A DNA stretch of 64,000 bases from Megaleporinus macrocephalus (GCA_021613375.1 CM038720.1:43517178-43581177), one strand, 5' to 3'. Shown: positions 35,412 through 47,379, counted from the stretch's first letter. The notes: generated by a model from the sequence alone, not told the origin. Program-made: numbers and translations.

Positions 35412-38225
35412 AAATCATGAACAATGAGATCCACTCCAAGATCCTGCAAAACATATACAATGAGATCCACTCCACAATCCTGCATAACATGAACAATGAG
35501 ATCCACTCCAGGATCCTGCATAACATGAACAATGAGATCCACTACAAGATACTGCAAAACATGAACCATGAGATTCATTCCAGATTCCTGCATACCATAA
35601 ACAATTTGATCATTAACATAAACAACTCCAGGATCCTGCATAACATAAACAATGAGATCCACTCCAGGATCCTGCATAACATGAATAATGAGATCCACTC
35701 CAGGATCCTGCATAACATGAACAACGAGATCAACTTCAAGATATTGCAAAACATGAACCATGAGATTCATTCCAGATTCCTGCATAACATGAACAATGAG
35801 ATCCACTCCTGGATCCTGCATAACATGAACAATGAGATCCACTCCAGGATACTGCATAACATGAACAATGGGATCCACTCCAGGATCCTGCATAACATAA
35901 ACAATGAGATCCACTCCAGGATCCTGCATAACATGAACAATGTGATCAACTCCAAGATACTGCAAAACATGAACCATGAGATTCATTCCAGATTCCTGCA
36001 TAACATGAACAATGAGATCCACTCCAGGATCCTGCATAACATAAACAATTTTATCATTAACATAAAGAACTCCAGGATCCTGCATAACATGAAAAATGAG
36101 ATCCACTCCAGTATCCTGCCTAACATGAACGATAAGATCCACTCCAGGATTCTGCATTACATGAACAATGAGATCCACTCCAGGATCCTGCATAACAGGA
36201 ACAATGAGATCCAGTCCAGGATACTGCATAACAAACAATGAGATCCACTCCAGGATCCCGCATAACATGAACTTAAATAAGGCCTTTGTGCACCAATCCT
36301 GCAATAGAGGCTGGACTCAGGGCAGTGTCAGTATTGAGTTTAGAATATTCCAGTTAAGGCCTTGTAAAGCAGCGTATATATGAAGGTTTTGAATATAGAT
36401 GAACAATGATCCTGCATAACATGAACAAAGAGATCCAATCCAGGATACGGCAAAACATGAACAAAGAGATCCACTCCAGGATCCTGCATGACATAAACAA
36501 TGAGATCCACTTGAGGATACTGCATAACATGAACAATGAGATCCACTCCAGGATCCTGCAAAACATGAACAATGAGATCCACTCCAGGATCCTGCAAAAC
36601 ATGAACAATGAGGATCCACTCCAGGATCCTACATGACATGACCACTGAGATCCACTCCAGGATCCTGCATAATATGAACAATGAGATCCACTCCAGGATA
36701 CAACAAAACATGAACAATGAGATTCACTTCTGGATTATGCATAACATGAACAATGAGATCCACTCCACGATCCTGCATAACATGAACAATGAGATCCACT
36801 CCAGGATCCTGCAAAACATGAACAATGCGATCCACTCCAGGATCCTGCATAGCATAAACAATGAGATCCACTTCAGGATCCTGCATAACATAAACAATGA
36901 GGATCCACTCCAGGCCTCTGCATAACATGAACAATGAGATCCACTCCAGGATCCTGCATAACATAAACAACTCCAGGATTATGCATAACATGAACAATGA
37001 GATCCACTCCAGGATCCTGCATAACACGAACAATGAGATGCACTCCAGGATCCTGCATAACATGAACAATGTGATCATGAAAATAAACAACTCCAGGATC
37101 CTGCATAAAATAAACAATGAAGATCCACTCCAGGATCCTACATGACATGAACACTGAGATCCACTCCAGGATCCTACATAACATGAACAATGAGATCCAC
37201 TCCAGGATTCTGCATAACATGAACAATGAAATCCACTCCAGGATACAACAAAACATGAACAATGAGATCCACTTCACGATCCTGCATAACATGAACAATG
37301 AGATCCACTCCAGGGTCCTGCAAAACATGAACAATGAGATCCACTCTAGGATCCTGCATAACATGAACAATGAGATCCACTTCAGGATACGGCATAACAT
37401 GAACAATGAGGTCCACTCCAGGATGCTGCGTAACATGAACAATGAGATCCACTCCAGGATCCTACATGACATGAACACTGAGATCCATTTCAGGATACTG
37501 CATAATCTGTACAATGAGATCCACTCCAGGATACAACAAAATATGAACAATGAGATCCACTCCAAGATCCTGCATAACATGAACAATGAGATCCACTCCA
37601 GGATCCTGCATAACATGAACAGCGAGATCCACTCCAGGATCCTACATGACATGAACAATGAGATCTACTCCAGGATCCTGCATAACATAAACAATGAGAT
37701 ACACTCCAGGATCCTGCATAACATGAACAATGAGATCCACTCCAGGATCCTGCATAACATAAACAATGAGATCCACTCTAGGATCCTGCATAACATGAAC
37801 AATGAGATCCACTACAGGATCCTGCATAATAAACAATGAGATCCACTCCAGGATGCTGTATAACATGAACAATGAGATCCAATACAGGATACTGCATAAC
37901 ATAAACAATGAGATCCACTCTAGGATCCTGCATAACATGAACAATGAGATGCACTCTAACATGCTGCAAAACATGAATAATGAGATCCACTCCAGGATCC
38001 TGAATAACATAAACAATGAAATGCACTCTAGGATTCTGCATAACATGAACAATGAGGTCCACTCCAGGATTCTGCATGACATGAACAATGTGATCATGAA
38101 CATTAACAACTCCAGGATCCTGCGTAACATAAACAATGAGATCCACTCCAGGATCCTACATGACATGAACACTGAGATCAACTTCAGGATACTGCATAAC
38201 ATGAACAATGAGATCCACTCCAGGA
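35412..38225. repeat. 4.9-kb offset block duplication, right copy
   Basis: Partner of 30512-33325, with no length difference seen over about 2.8 kb. Confidence 0.85.
36271..36400. repeat. Array spacer copy 5 (short form)
   Basis: Identical as far as read to the copy at 31371-31500 and part of the 4900-bp offset duplication. Confidence 0.9.
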
Positions 38226-39724
38226 TACAACAAAACATGAACAATGAGATCCACTCCACGACCCTGCATAACATGAACAATGAGATCCACTGCAGGATAC
38301 GGCAAAACAGGAACAATGAGATCCACTCCAGGATCCTGCATAACATGAACAATGAGATCCACTACAAGATACTGCAAAACATGAACCATGATATTCATTC
38401 CAGATTCCTGCATAACATAAACAATTTGATCATTAACATAAACAACTCCAGGATCCTGCACAACATGAACAATGAAATCCACTCCAGGATCCTGCATAAT
38501 AAACAATGAGATCCACTCCAGGATCCTGCATAACATGAACAATGAGATGCACTTCAGGATGCTGCAAAACATGAATAATGAGATCCACTCCAGGATCCTG
38601 CAAAACTTGAACAATGAGATCCACTCCAGTATCCTGCATAACATGAACAATGAGATGCAATCCAGGCAACTGCATAACATGAACAATTAGATCCACTCCA
38701 GGATCCTGCATAAAATGAACAATGTGATCATGAACATAAACAACTCCAGGATCCTGCATAACATAAACAATTAGATCCACTCCAGGATCCTACATGACAT
38801 GAACAGTGAGATCCACTTCAGGATACTGCATAACATGAACAGTGAGGTCCACTCCAGGATCCTGCATAACATGAACAATGAGATCCACTCCAGGATACAC
38901 CAAATCATGAACAATGAGATCCACTCCAAGATCCTGCAAAACATATACAATGAGATCCACTCCACAATCCTGCATAACATGAACAATGAGATCCACTCCA
39001 GGATCCTGCATAACATGAACAATGAGATCCACTACAAGATACTGCAAAACATGAACCATGAGATTCATTCCAGATTCCTGCATACCATAAACAATTTGAT
39101 CATTAACATAAACAACTCCAGGATCCTGCATAACATGAATAATGAGATCCACTCCAGGATCCTGCATAACATGAACAATGAGATCAACTTCAAGATATTG
39201 CAAAACATGAACCATGAGATTCATTCCAGATTCCTGCATAACATGAACAATGAGATCCACTCCTGGATCCTGCATAACATGAACAATGAGATCCACTCCA
39301 GGATACTGCATAACATGAACAATGGGATCCACTCCAGGATCCTGCATAACATAAACAATGAGATCCACTCCAGGATCCTGCATAACATGAACAATGAGAT
39401 CAACTCCAAGATACTGCAAAACATGAACCATGAGATTCATTCCAGATTCCTGCATAACATGAACAATGAGATCCACTCCAGGATCCTGCATAACATAAAC
39501 AATTTTATCATTAACATAAAGAACTCCAGGATCCGGCATAACATTAAAAATGAGATCCACTCCAGTACCCTGCCTAACATGAACAATAAGATCCACTCCA
39601 GGATCCTGCATAACATGAACGATAAGATCCACTCCAGGATTCTGCATTACATGAACAATGAGATCCACTCCAGGATACTGCATAACAAACAATGAAATCC
39701 ACTCCAGGATCCCGCATAACATGA

Positions 39725-39852
39725 ACTTAAATAAGGCCTTTGTGCACCAATCCTGCAATAGAGGCTGGACTCAGGGCAGTGTCAGTATTGAGTTTAGAAT
39801 ATTCCAGTTAAGGCCTTGTAAAGCAGCGTATATGAAAGTTTTGAATATAGAT
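39725..39852. repeat. Array spacer copy 6 (short form)
   Basis: Short-form spacer, ending GTATATGAAAGTTTTGAATA before the monomers resume. Confidence 0.9.
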
Positions 39853-40882
39853 GAACAATGATCCTGCATAACATGAACAATGAGATCCACTCCAGGATAC
39901 GGCAAAACATGAACAATGAGATCCACTCCAGGATCCTGCATAACATAAACAATAAGATCCACTTCAGGACACTGCAAAACATGAACAATGAGATCCACTC
40001 CAGGATCCTGCATAACATGAATAATGAGATCCACTCCAGGATCCTGCATAACATGAACAGCGAGATCCACTCCAGGATCCTGCATAACATGAACAATGAG
40101 ATCCACTACAAGATACTGCAAAACATGAAACATGAGATTCATTCCAGATTCTTGCATAACATAAACAATTTGATCATTAAAATAAACAACTCCAGGGTCT
40201 TGCATAAAATAAACAATGTGATCCACTCTAGGATCCTGCATAATAAACAATGAGATCCACTCCAGGATCCTGCATAACATGAACAGCGAGATCCACTCCA
40301 GGATCCTTCATAACATGAACAATGAGATCTACTCCAGGATACTGCAAAACATGAACAATGAGATCCACTCCAGGATCCTGCATAACATGAACAATGAGAT
40401 CCACTCCAGGATCCTACATAATATAAACAATGTGATCATAAACATAAACAACTCCAGGATACTGCATAACATGAACAATGGGATCCACTCCAGGATCCTG
40501 CATAACATAAACAATGAGATCCACTCCAGGATCCTGCATAACATGAACAATGAGATCAACTCCAAGATACTGCAAAACATGAACCATGAGAATTATTCCA
40601 GATTCCTGCATAACATGAACAATGAGATCCACTCCAGGATCCTGCATAACATAAACAATTTGAACATTAACATAAACAACTCCAGGATCCTGCATAACAT
40701 GAACAATGAGATCCACTCCAGGATCCTGCCTAACATGAACAATAAGATCCACTCCAGGATCCTGCATAACATGAACGATAAGATCCACTCCAGGATTCTG
40801 CATTACATGAACAATGAGATCCACTCCAGGATCCTGCATAACAGGAACAATGAGATCCACTCCAGGATCCCGCATAACATGA

Positions 40883-41010
40883 ACTTAAATAAGGCCTTTG
40901 TGCACCAATCCTGCAATAGAGGCTTGACTCAGGGCAGTGTCAGTATTGAGTTTAGAATGTTTCAGTTAAGGCCTTGTAAAGCAGCGTATATTGAAGTTTT
41001 GAATATAGAT
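40883..41010. repeat. Array spacer copy 7 (short form)
   Basis: Short-form spacer with GGCTTGACTC in place of GGCTGGACTC and a TTTAGAATGTTTCAG segment like the long form, so it is intermediate between long and short types. Confidence 0.9.
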
Positions 41011-41446
41011 GAACAATGAGATCCACTCCAAGATCCTGCAAAACATGAACAATGAGATCCACTCCAGGAATCTGCATAACATGAACAGTGAGATCCACTC
41101 CAGGATCCTGCATAACATGAACAATGAGATCACCCCAGGATCTTGCATAACATAAACAATAAGATTCACTGCAGGATCCTTCAAAACATGAACAATGATA
41201 TCCACTCCAGGAACCTGCATAACATAAACATTGTTACCATGAACATAAACAACTCCAGCATCCTGCATAAAAATGAACAATAACATCCACTCCAGGATAC
41301 TGCATTACATAAACAATGAGATCCACTCCAGGATCCTGCATGACATAAACAATGAAATCATAAACATAAACAACTCCAGGATCCTGCATGACATAAACAA
41401 TGAAATCATAAACATAAACAACTCCAGGATCCTGCATAATATGAAC

Positions 41447-41770
41447 AATGTACTCTCTTTCTAACAGAGCTTGATCACATTAAGTAGTAGTACTTTGTGT
41501 CTCAACATGTTTTTGCTTCATACATTGCACTGAAATGTGGCCACTGGTTATAAAGCAAGAAATCCTTTAATGAGATATTTTCCTCTATGTCATTTTGACC
41601 ATTTCAAACAATTGTGATAATAATATGGCGTAAATGGGCAGGGTAAAAACTTAAATTAGTGCACCTTTGTGCACCAATCCTGCAACAGAGGCTGGACTCA
41701 GAGCAGTCTCAGTATTGAGTTTAGAATGTTTCAGTTAAGGCCTTGTAAAGCAGCGTAGAGTGTAGATGAG
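41447..41770. repeat. Right-edge spacer copy, probably the source copy
   Basis: Matches the right-hand 310 bp of the long spacer (CTCTCTTTCTAACAG to GTAAAGCAGCGTAGAGTGTAGATGA). Here the match passes smoothly into unique DNA (GTTTGTGTGTAGGATGGGAA) and not into monomers. This makes it the best candidate for the ancestral unique flank from which internal spacers were copied. Confidence 0.8.
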
Positions 41771-43680
41771 TTTGTGTGTAGGATGGGAACAACAGAAATG
41801 ACGTTTCTGATGTGTTTTGTCTTTATGTAGAATGGTTGAGAGGTAAAATGCAGGAGATACTGGAAAATTAGGCAAACTAGGTAATGTCTGTAAAACATTT
41901 AGGTTAGATTTAGTGTGTATTGGCATGAGTACACATGATTTTCTCTCAGTATGAAATATGAAAAATAAAATTTAAGTACATTACACTGCCATAAACGCTA
42001 AACGTGTTACTTGTCAATAAAAACACATTTACTTTGAAGAGTGGTGCTATGAACAGTCAAAAGTTTTGCTTTGGCTTCTGTTTTGTTGTGTGGAATTTTG
42101 TCTTACAGTATTGCAGGTTAACTGGTGGTACCTATATGTTCAGTTGTACTGATTAAACAAACTAGTATAGTCGTGAGAAACCTGTGCAGATTAATTCCAG
42201 TGTAGCTTTTCTTTTCATTCAAGGGAATATTGGATAGTTATTTATGTATTGGAATGTAAATTAATAAAATTTTACATTTGTGCCAAATATATGTAAATGC
42301 AAGCCTTACATATTTTGGCAAATTTGATTAAACAATAAGAGTTCAATTTCACTTTGATATAATTCATAAAATACATCACAAGGAGGCATTTTTAAAATTT
42401 AAGTGTCTAAGTAGAAAAACAAAACAAATAAAGAATTATCTAAAAATGCCTCAGACTTACATATTTTGAAAGAACAAATTGGTGATATAATGCATATTAT
42501 ACATAATATAAAGGCATATTTCAACAAAGTTAAGTGTCTCGCAATGAACATTAAAGTTATTTGGAAAACATTTAAAAATTCATGTGGATGTATGACTGTA
42601 GCCTTAGATATTTTACATGCTTTTTCAATTATTCTGATCGTAAATGTGAACACTAGTCAATATTTTATACTTGACAGTTTTTAATAACATATTAAGAACA
42701 GCTGGATTGTAATTAGTGCAGTATGTCAGAAGTGTTCACCATCAATGTAAAAAAGACCCAAGCGGTAAGCGAGGATAAATTAATACTAACAAAGAGAAAA
42801 TGAAAAACTAGATTCGAAAATCTGAATTTGTGTCAAACTAAGTTTGAATAACCCAAAAGCAGTTTTTTCATGAATTCACTAATTGGCTCAAAGAACTGTT
42901 TTACTTTTAAGGCTTATAATCTCTCATTAAATATGAGTTTTTAAGGTGGATCTCTCAGTAAATATGGAACTTTAAGACAAACATTCTACTAATGCACCCA
43001 CACTCCATATCTGTGGAAGCTTATCACTTGAATTCTCAACAGTAATAAACTACAACAGTGGCAAAATACATCTGTTGGAGCCTGAACTCAGACAGATAAC
43101 AGACAACAACATAATATTATATAGTTGAAAATTAATATTATATAATATGTAATATAATAATATTATTAAGTAATATACACAGAGTATTTGGTAAAATCTA
43201 ATTTTAAAAAAAACTATGCTCTTACCAACCAGACAATTAATTCTGAGGTCCAAGATTGAGTCCAGAAGTTTTCTCAGTGAACAACGATTTTTAGAGGAGG
43301 GTTTAAGAGGTGTTGTGTGTGCCAGATAACTAGCTAACACACACATACACACACATGCACACATGCAGACCATATTCTGGTATGCACATTAGGGAGTGAT
43401 ATCCTGGGAATATCCTGGTACAGATCAGATAAAGTCTAATTGTGGTTTAATTGATCAATACACATACAGGAGTGATATCATGGGAATATCCTGTTACAGA
43501 TCAGATAAAGTCTAATTATGATTAATAGCTCTGTTTCAAGTATTTTGTTAGAGATCAGATAAAGTCTAATTAGGGTTTAATTGATCAACACACATACGGG
43601 AGTGATATGGGAATATCATGGTAAAGATCAAATAAAGTGTAATTAGGGTCTAATTGATCAATACACATACAGGAGTGATA
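41771..43680. other. AT-rich intergenic DNA with an OR-flank paralogue
   Basis: No gene is supported. The segment 42466-42605 is homologous to 16103-16240 in the OR gene 2 3' flank. Near 43400-43680 four spaced copies of an AGATCAAATAAAGT-like word occur with CACATACAGGAGTGATAT, a loose 80-100-bp tandem repeat. Confidence 0.6.
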
Positions 43681-43689
43681 TTGGCAATA

Positions 43690-43949
43690 GTAATAAGAGT
43701 ATTGATAATACAAGTATCAGTAGCAGTAACACTAGTAGTAATTTAGTTGTAGTAATAGCAGCAGTACTAGAACTAGCAATAGTTTTAGCATTAATACTAA
43801 TGGTAGTAATAGTAACCACAAGTCGTAATAACAGTGGTAATGTTAATGATAGCAGTAGCAGCGCAAGTATCAATAATAAAAGTAGTAGCAGCAGCACTAG
43901 TAATAGTATCAATAGTGATAGTACCACCACTAGTAGTGCCAGAACTACC

Positions 43950-44001
<52 letters not shown>

Positions 44002-44260
44002 TTGTTAGTAATAATAATAGTGGTAGTATTGGCAGAAGTACCAGTACTAGTGACGGTATCAATAGTACCAACTGCCATAGTAGTAGTATTGGAAGTAGTA
44101 GCAGCAGCAGTACTAGTGATAGTATTATTGGTAGTAATAATAACACAACTAGTAGTGGCAATATCATTAATAATAGTAAAAATAATATCAGTAATGGTAA
44201 TAGTAGTGGTAGTAGCATTATTAGTAATACTAGTAGTAGTAGCTGTAAAAGTATTGGCAT
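43690..44260. repeat. AGTAGT/AATAGT trinucleotide-rich patch with a pure AAT run
   Basis: Degenerate trinucleotide DNA homologous to 8572-8890, with a pure ATA/AAT run at about 43950-43998 that the other copy lacks. Long Leu-, Ser- and Asn-rich frames on both strands are repeat artefacts. Confidence 0.85.
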
Positions 44261-44990
44261 TATGGCATTGTTATTGCTAGAAACAAATGGAGCAAGTATC
44301 TATAAACAAAACTGTATGAAGTACAATATTATGGCAAATTAAAATCTTTTCAGTTCATTTTAACAAGTCAACTGTCTGGAGATCAGTATTTACTGTAAAC
44401 ATATTTTGATGCTATAGCGGTCGCCATGAGAACCAGACTAGCATGATAGATTCTGTTTATTTATTTTATGCAGCTAAATCAGTTTTTTTTACAGTGATTA
44501 TAAATTTGCTGTAAACAATGTGGAGACATGGCTGTGCTAGGATTAGTGATCATGCAAGGTTGAAGCCTCTGAGCCCATCCTGGTTCCACCCACGTGGAAA
44601 TATATATAGTTTTTCTGATCATCTGTGATCAGCCAGTGTGTCACATGCACTAACCTCCCTGTGTTCATAGTGTTGCTAATCTGTATTTTTAAATTTCCTC
44701 ATTATCTTCTCTCATCAATAAACAGACTTTACCAACTCGTATTTGTTTTTTTCTTAGTTTATTCAAATGAAATACATTTGAGCTGTTATGTTTTAGTTTA
44801 CTGCTTTTTGGCATGTGGCCAGCTGTTCAGGCCAACTCACAGTGCAGGTGTCACGGATCCATCCAGTTCCACAGTGGATTTGGACTTAATCTCCCAGAAT
44901 CCTTTGTGAGACCACATGACTCCTCACATAACTCCTTAAATGACGTTGTGTTCCAATCAGCGCTATACTAATGTCTGTCACCTGTTAGGC
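44261..44990. other. Intergenic DNA, nothing recognised
   Basis: No supported gene. A small plus-strand frame at 44625-44909 is hydrophobic at its start but has no family motif, and an AATAAA lies in it near 44718. Confidence 0.5.
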
Positions 44991-45298
44991 TCAAGTCAAG
45001 TCAAGTCAAGTCAAGTGGGTTTTATTGTCATTTCAACTACATACAGAGTACACAGTGAAACGAAACAACGTTCCTCCAGGACCATGGAGCACCATAGACA
45101 GTGCACACAGACACAAGTGCAACACGAACAAACAAGTGCGGACAGACAACACAACACAACACAGTACAGACAACACAACACAGTACAGACAGAGAATAAT
45201 AAATAATTGCCGGTAGTGTGCAAGAGTCCAGTGAGGTAGTAAAGTTATTAGTGCAATGCTTTGTGCAAAAATGCTTCCCTTTTTTATCTTGGGTAAAT

Positions 45299-45303
<5 letters not shown>

Positions 45304-45335
<32 letters not shown>
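45304..45335. repeat. GA microsatellite
   Basis: A run of GA dinucleotides within the LINE 3' untranslated region. Confidence 0.95.
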
Positions 45336-45338
<3 letters not shown>

Positions 45339-45374
45339 TGTACATGTACCAGGAAGATATCAGTTCAGACGTTG

Positions 45375-46640
45375 AGTTGTGTTGAGAAGTCTTGGGGGAA
45401 GAAGCTGTTGCAGAGTCTGGTCGTGTTGGACCGGACGCTGCGGTACCTTCTTCCTGATGGCAGGAGGGAGAACAGTCTGTGTGAATGGTGGGTGTGGTCA
45501 TCCACAATGCTGGTTGCTTTGCGGATGCAGCGGGTGGTGTAAATGTCCAAGACGGAGGGGAGAGAGACTCCGATGATCCTCTCAGCTGTCCTCACAATGC
45601 GTTGGAGGGACTTGCGGTCAGAGGCTGTGCAGGTCCCAAACCAGGCAGTGATGCAGCTGCTTAGGATGCTCTCTATGGTTCCCCTATAGAAGAGGGTGAG
45701 GATGGGTGGAGGGAGACGGGCCTTTCTCAGCTTCCGGAGGAAGTAGAGACGCTGCTGGGCTTTCTTGGCTGTAGAGCTGGTGTTCAGGGACCAGGTGAGG
45801 TTCTCCGCTAGGTGGACACCAAGGAACTTGGTGCTCTTAACGATCTCCACAGAGGAGCCGTTGATGTTAAGCGGAGAGTGGACCGGTCTTGATTTCCTGA
45901 AGTCAACAACCATTTCCTTGGTCTTCTCTACATTCCAGTGAAGGTTGTTGACTGTACACCAGTCTGTCAGCTGCTGTACCTCCTCCCTGTATGCTGTCAG
46001 TAGTTTGGACCCTTGTTTTTGACTTTGCCTTCTTGCTCTGTTCTCAGGATTGTTTGCCATTTCTTCTGACTCCTGCTTCTTGACTTTTTCCTCCATTCTC
46101 GACTACACTTTTAGTCTCTTCCTATATCAACTGTATGTACTGGGTTCTGTATATCCATGTGTGTTTTCTATGCCTTTTGAATTTGATCCTCCCTGTATGC
46201 TGACTCATCGCCTTTGCTGATGAGACCCAGCACAGTTGTATCATCGGCGAACTTTATGATGCTGTTAGAACTGTGTTTCGCAACACAGTCATGAGTCAGC
46301 AGGGTGAACAACAGAGGACTCAGTACACTGCCCTGGGGTGCCCCAGTGTTCATGGTGATGGTGCTGGAGCTGCTGTTCCCGAACCGGACTAACTGGGGCC
46401 TCCCTGTCAGGAAGTCCAGGATCCAGTTGCACAGGGGGGTGTTGAGGCCCAGCAGGCTTAACTTCCTGGTGAGATTCTGTGGGATGATTGTGTTGAATGC
46501 TGAACTGAAGTCTATGAACAGCATTCTGACGTAGGTGTCCTTCTTCTCCAGGTGGGTAAGGGAGAGATGAAGGGTGGTGGTGTGGCATCGTCCGTGGAGC
46601 GGTTGGGACGATATGCGAATTGCAGGGGGACCCATGCTTA
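45375..46640 (-). pseudogene. LINE reverse transcriptase interrupted by a 190-bp insert
   Basis: The upstream part (46640 down to about 46203) has [35 protein letters not shown] and the catalytic [14 protein letters not shown], ending at GDESAYRE. The downstream part (about 45995 down to 45375) resumes exactly at AYREEVQQLTDWC, then has [42 protein letters not shown] and the closing LPSGRRYRSVRSNTTRLCNS. The duplicated AYRE codons lie in the target-site duplication. The RT would be continuous without the insert but lacks its N-terminus. Confidence 0.9.
45997..46186. mobile_element. 190-bp insertion flanked by a 16-bp target-site duplication
   Basis: The 16-bp word TCCTCCCTGTATGCTG occurs at 45981-45996 and again at 46187-46202, immediately flanking 190 bp that interrupts an RT frame. 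The insert has no terminal inverted repeats and no recognised family. A duplication of this length suggests LINE-mediated (SINE or processed transcript) integration. One end is T-rich (TTTTTGACTTTG). Confidence 0.85.
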
Positions 46641-46726
46641 TCAAATTCTAAAGTCTGGACTGTGAATCTTTCAGTGAAGCCTCATTTGTGTTTTACTTCT
46701 GCAAGCGTCTGAATCTGGTTGGCATC

Positions 46727-46815
46727 TCACAGCAGGCCAGCAGGAAGTCACCCAGTCATCCCGACAGGCCTGGCGTCCAGTTAAATTGCTCTTAGAGATC
46801 CGTGTACACATTATG
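46727..46815 (+). mobile_element. Gypsy tail fragment, third copy
   Basis: Starting at CTCACAGCAGGCCAGCAGGAAGT, this matches the gypsy/OR junction at 6100-6150 and 14055-14125, ending in GAGATCCGTGTACA. It is about 570 bp upstream of the orphan OR promoter-like block, where in the other copies it is adjacent, so extra DNA has been inserted here. Confidence 0.7.
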
Positions 46816-47040
46816 TTGGTTTGGAAAAGCCAACTTACTGTTTTTTGAAATCATATTATTCTTTTTCTTTTCATAAAATATAAATAGTTTCTCATCTCAC
46901 AGTTTTTTAAGAGCTGTGAAATTCAGCAGGATCGTTGGTCCTATAGTGCAGATTTAAGCTTGTGCTTTTCTAATCAATCCGGTTTACGGTTTTCCGGAAA
47001 ACTACGTTCAAACAGGGAATTTTTGCCCCATAGGAATGAA

Positions 47041-47062
47041 TGGTTAGGGTTAGGGTTAGGAG
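47041..47062. repeat. Short telomere-type tract (GGTTAG x3)
   Basis: GGTTAGGGTTAGGGTTAGG lies in non-coding DNA just after a CATAGGAATGAATGG word, within the segment that separates the gypsy tail from the orphan OR promoter. Confidence 0.9.
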
Positions 47063-47379
47063 TGTTCAGAGAATTTAAATTTAACTGCCAGTAGTGATGT
47101 CACAATGTACATCTCTCACGTAGACACTCATTATACAGTACACACAAACTCACACACACAGCAATAACAGCAGGACCAGTGCTTTTAGGGTGGAATTCCA
47201 GAAATTTACAGTACTTACAGTAAGACATGGCAATAAGAGCAAGAACAGTGCTTTTAAGTTGGAATTCCAATTAATGTGGTATACAATTTAAGGTGGCAAA
47301 GTTTTAAAAAGAAACTTTTCATTACTATCAGAAACTAACTTAAAGTTTGTTCACAAACGTTTACTTTCTAGTTTACTTA

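Larger units (their letters stand above)
17638..41449. repeat. Giant 36-bp minisatellite array with higher-order structure
   Basis: The array is built from a 36-bp monomer that starts ATGAACAATGAGATCCACTC and ends CAGGATCCTGCATAAC. Variants include GGATAC, GGATTC and CGATCC at the central site, CATAAA for CATGAA, and CAAAAC for CATAAC. Length variants lose 9 bp (the GAGATCCAC part) or gain about 12 bp (GTGATCATGAAAATAAAC type). It is punctuated by seven internal copies of a unique spacer, one LINE (18310-21292) and an N gap. Blocks of about 0.8-1.3 kb repeat at 23639, 24523, 25795, 26669 and 27490, and larger blocks repeat further right. The monomer is divisible by three and its minus strand contains no stop triplet, so long reading frames appear in several frames by default. 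Confidence 0.97.
44991..46640 (-). mobile_element. 5'-truncated non-LTR retrotransposon with a nested insertion
   Basis: The 3' end is at 44991, where five TCAAG pentamers precede GTGGGTTTTATTGTCATTTC. A GA microsatellite lies at 45304-45335 in the 3' UTR. The RT reads from about 46620 down to 45375 and starts mid-palm. It is split by a 190-bp insertion (45997-46186). The endonuclease is missing. Confidence 0.85.

Noticed and set aside
24520..39695. Long reading frames of 200-650 residues on both strands in the 36-bp array as genes
   Set aside because: The monomer is 36 bp and largely stop-free, so long frames are expected in several frames at once. They have no start context, no non-repetitive domain, and are broken by one-base variants; the longest ones run through N.
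17638..41449. CRISPR-like array
   Set aside because: The 36-bp units are directly adjacent with no unique spacers between them, and the surrounding genome is that of a vertebrate.
43658..44342. Leu-, Ser- and Asn-rich proteins in the trinucleotide patch
   Set aside because: They are translations of degenerate AGT/AAT repeats on both strands and share no family motif.
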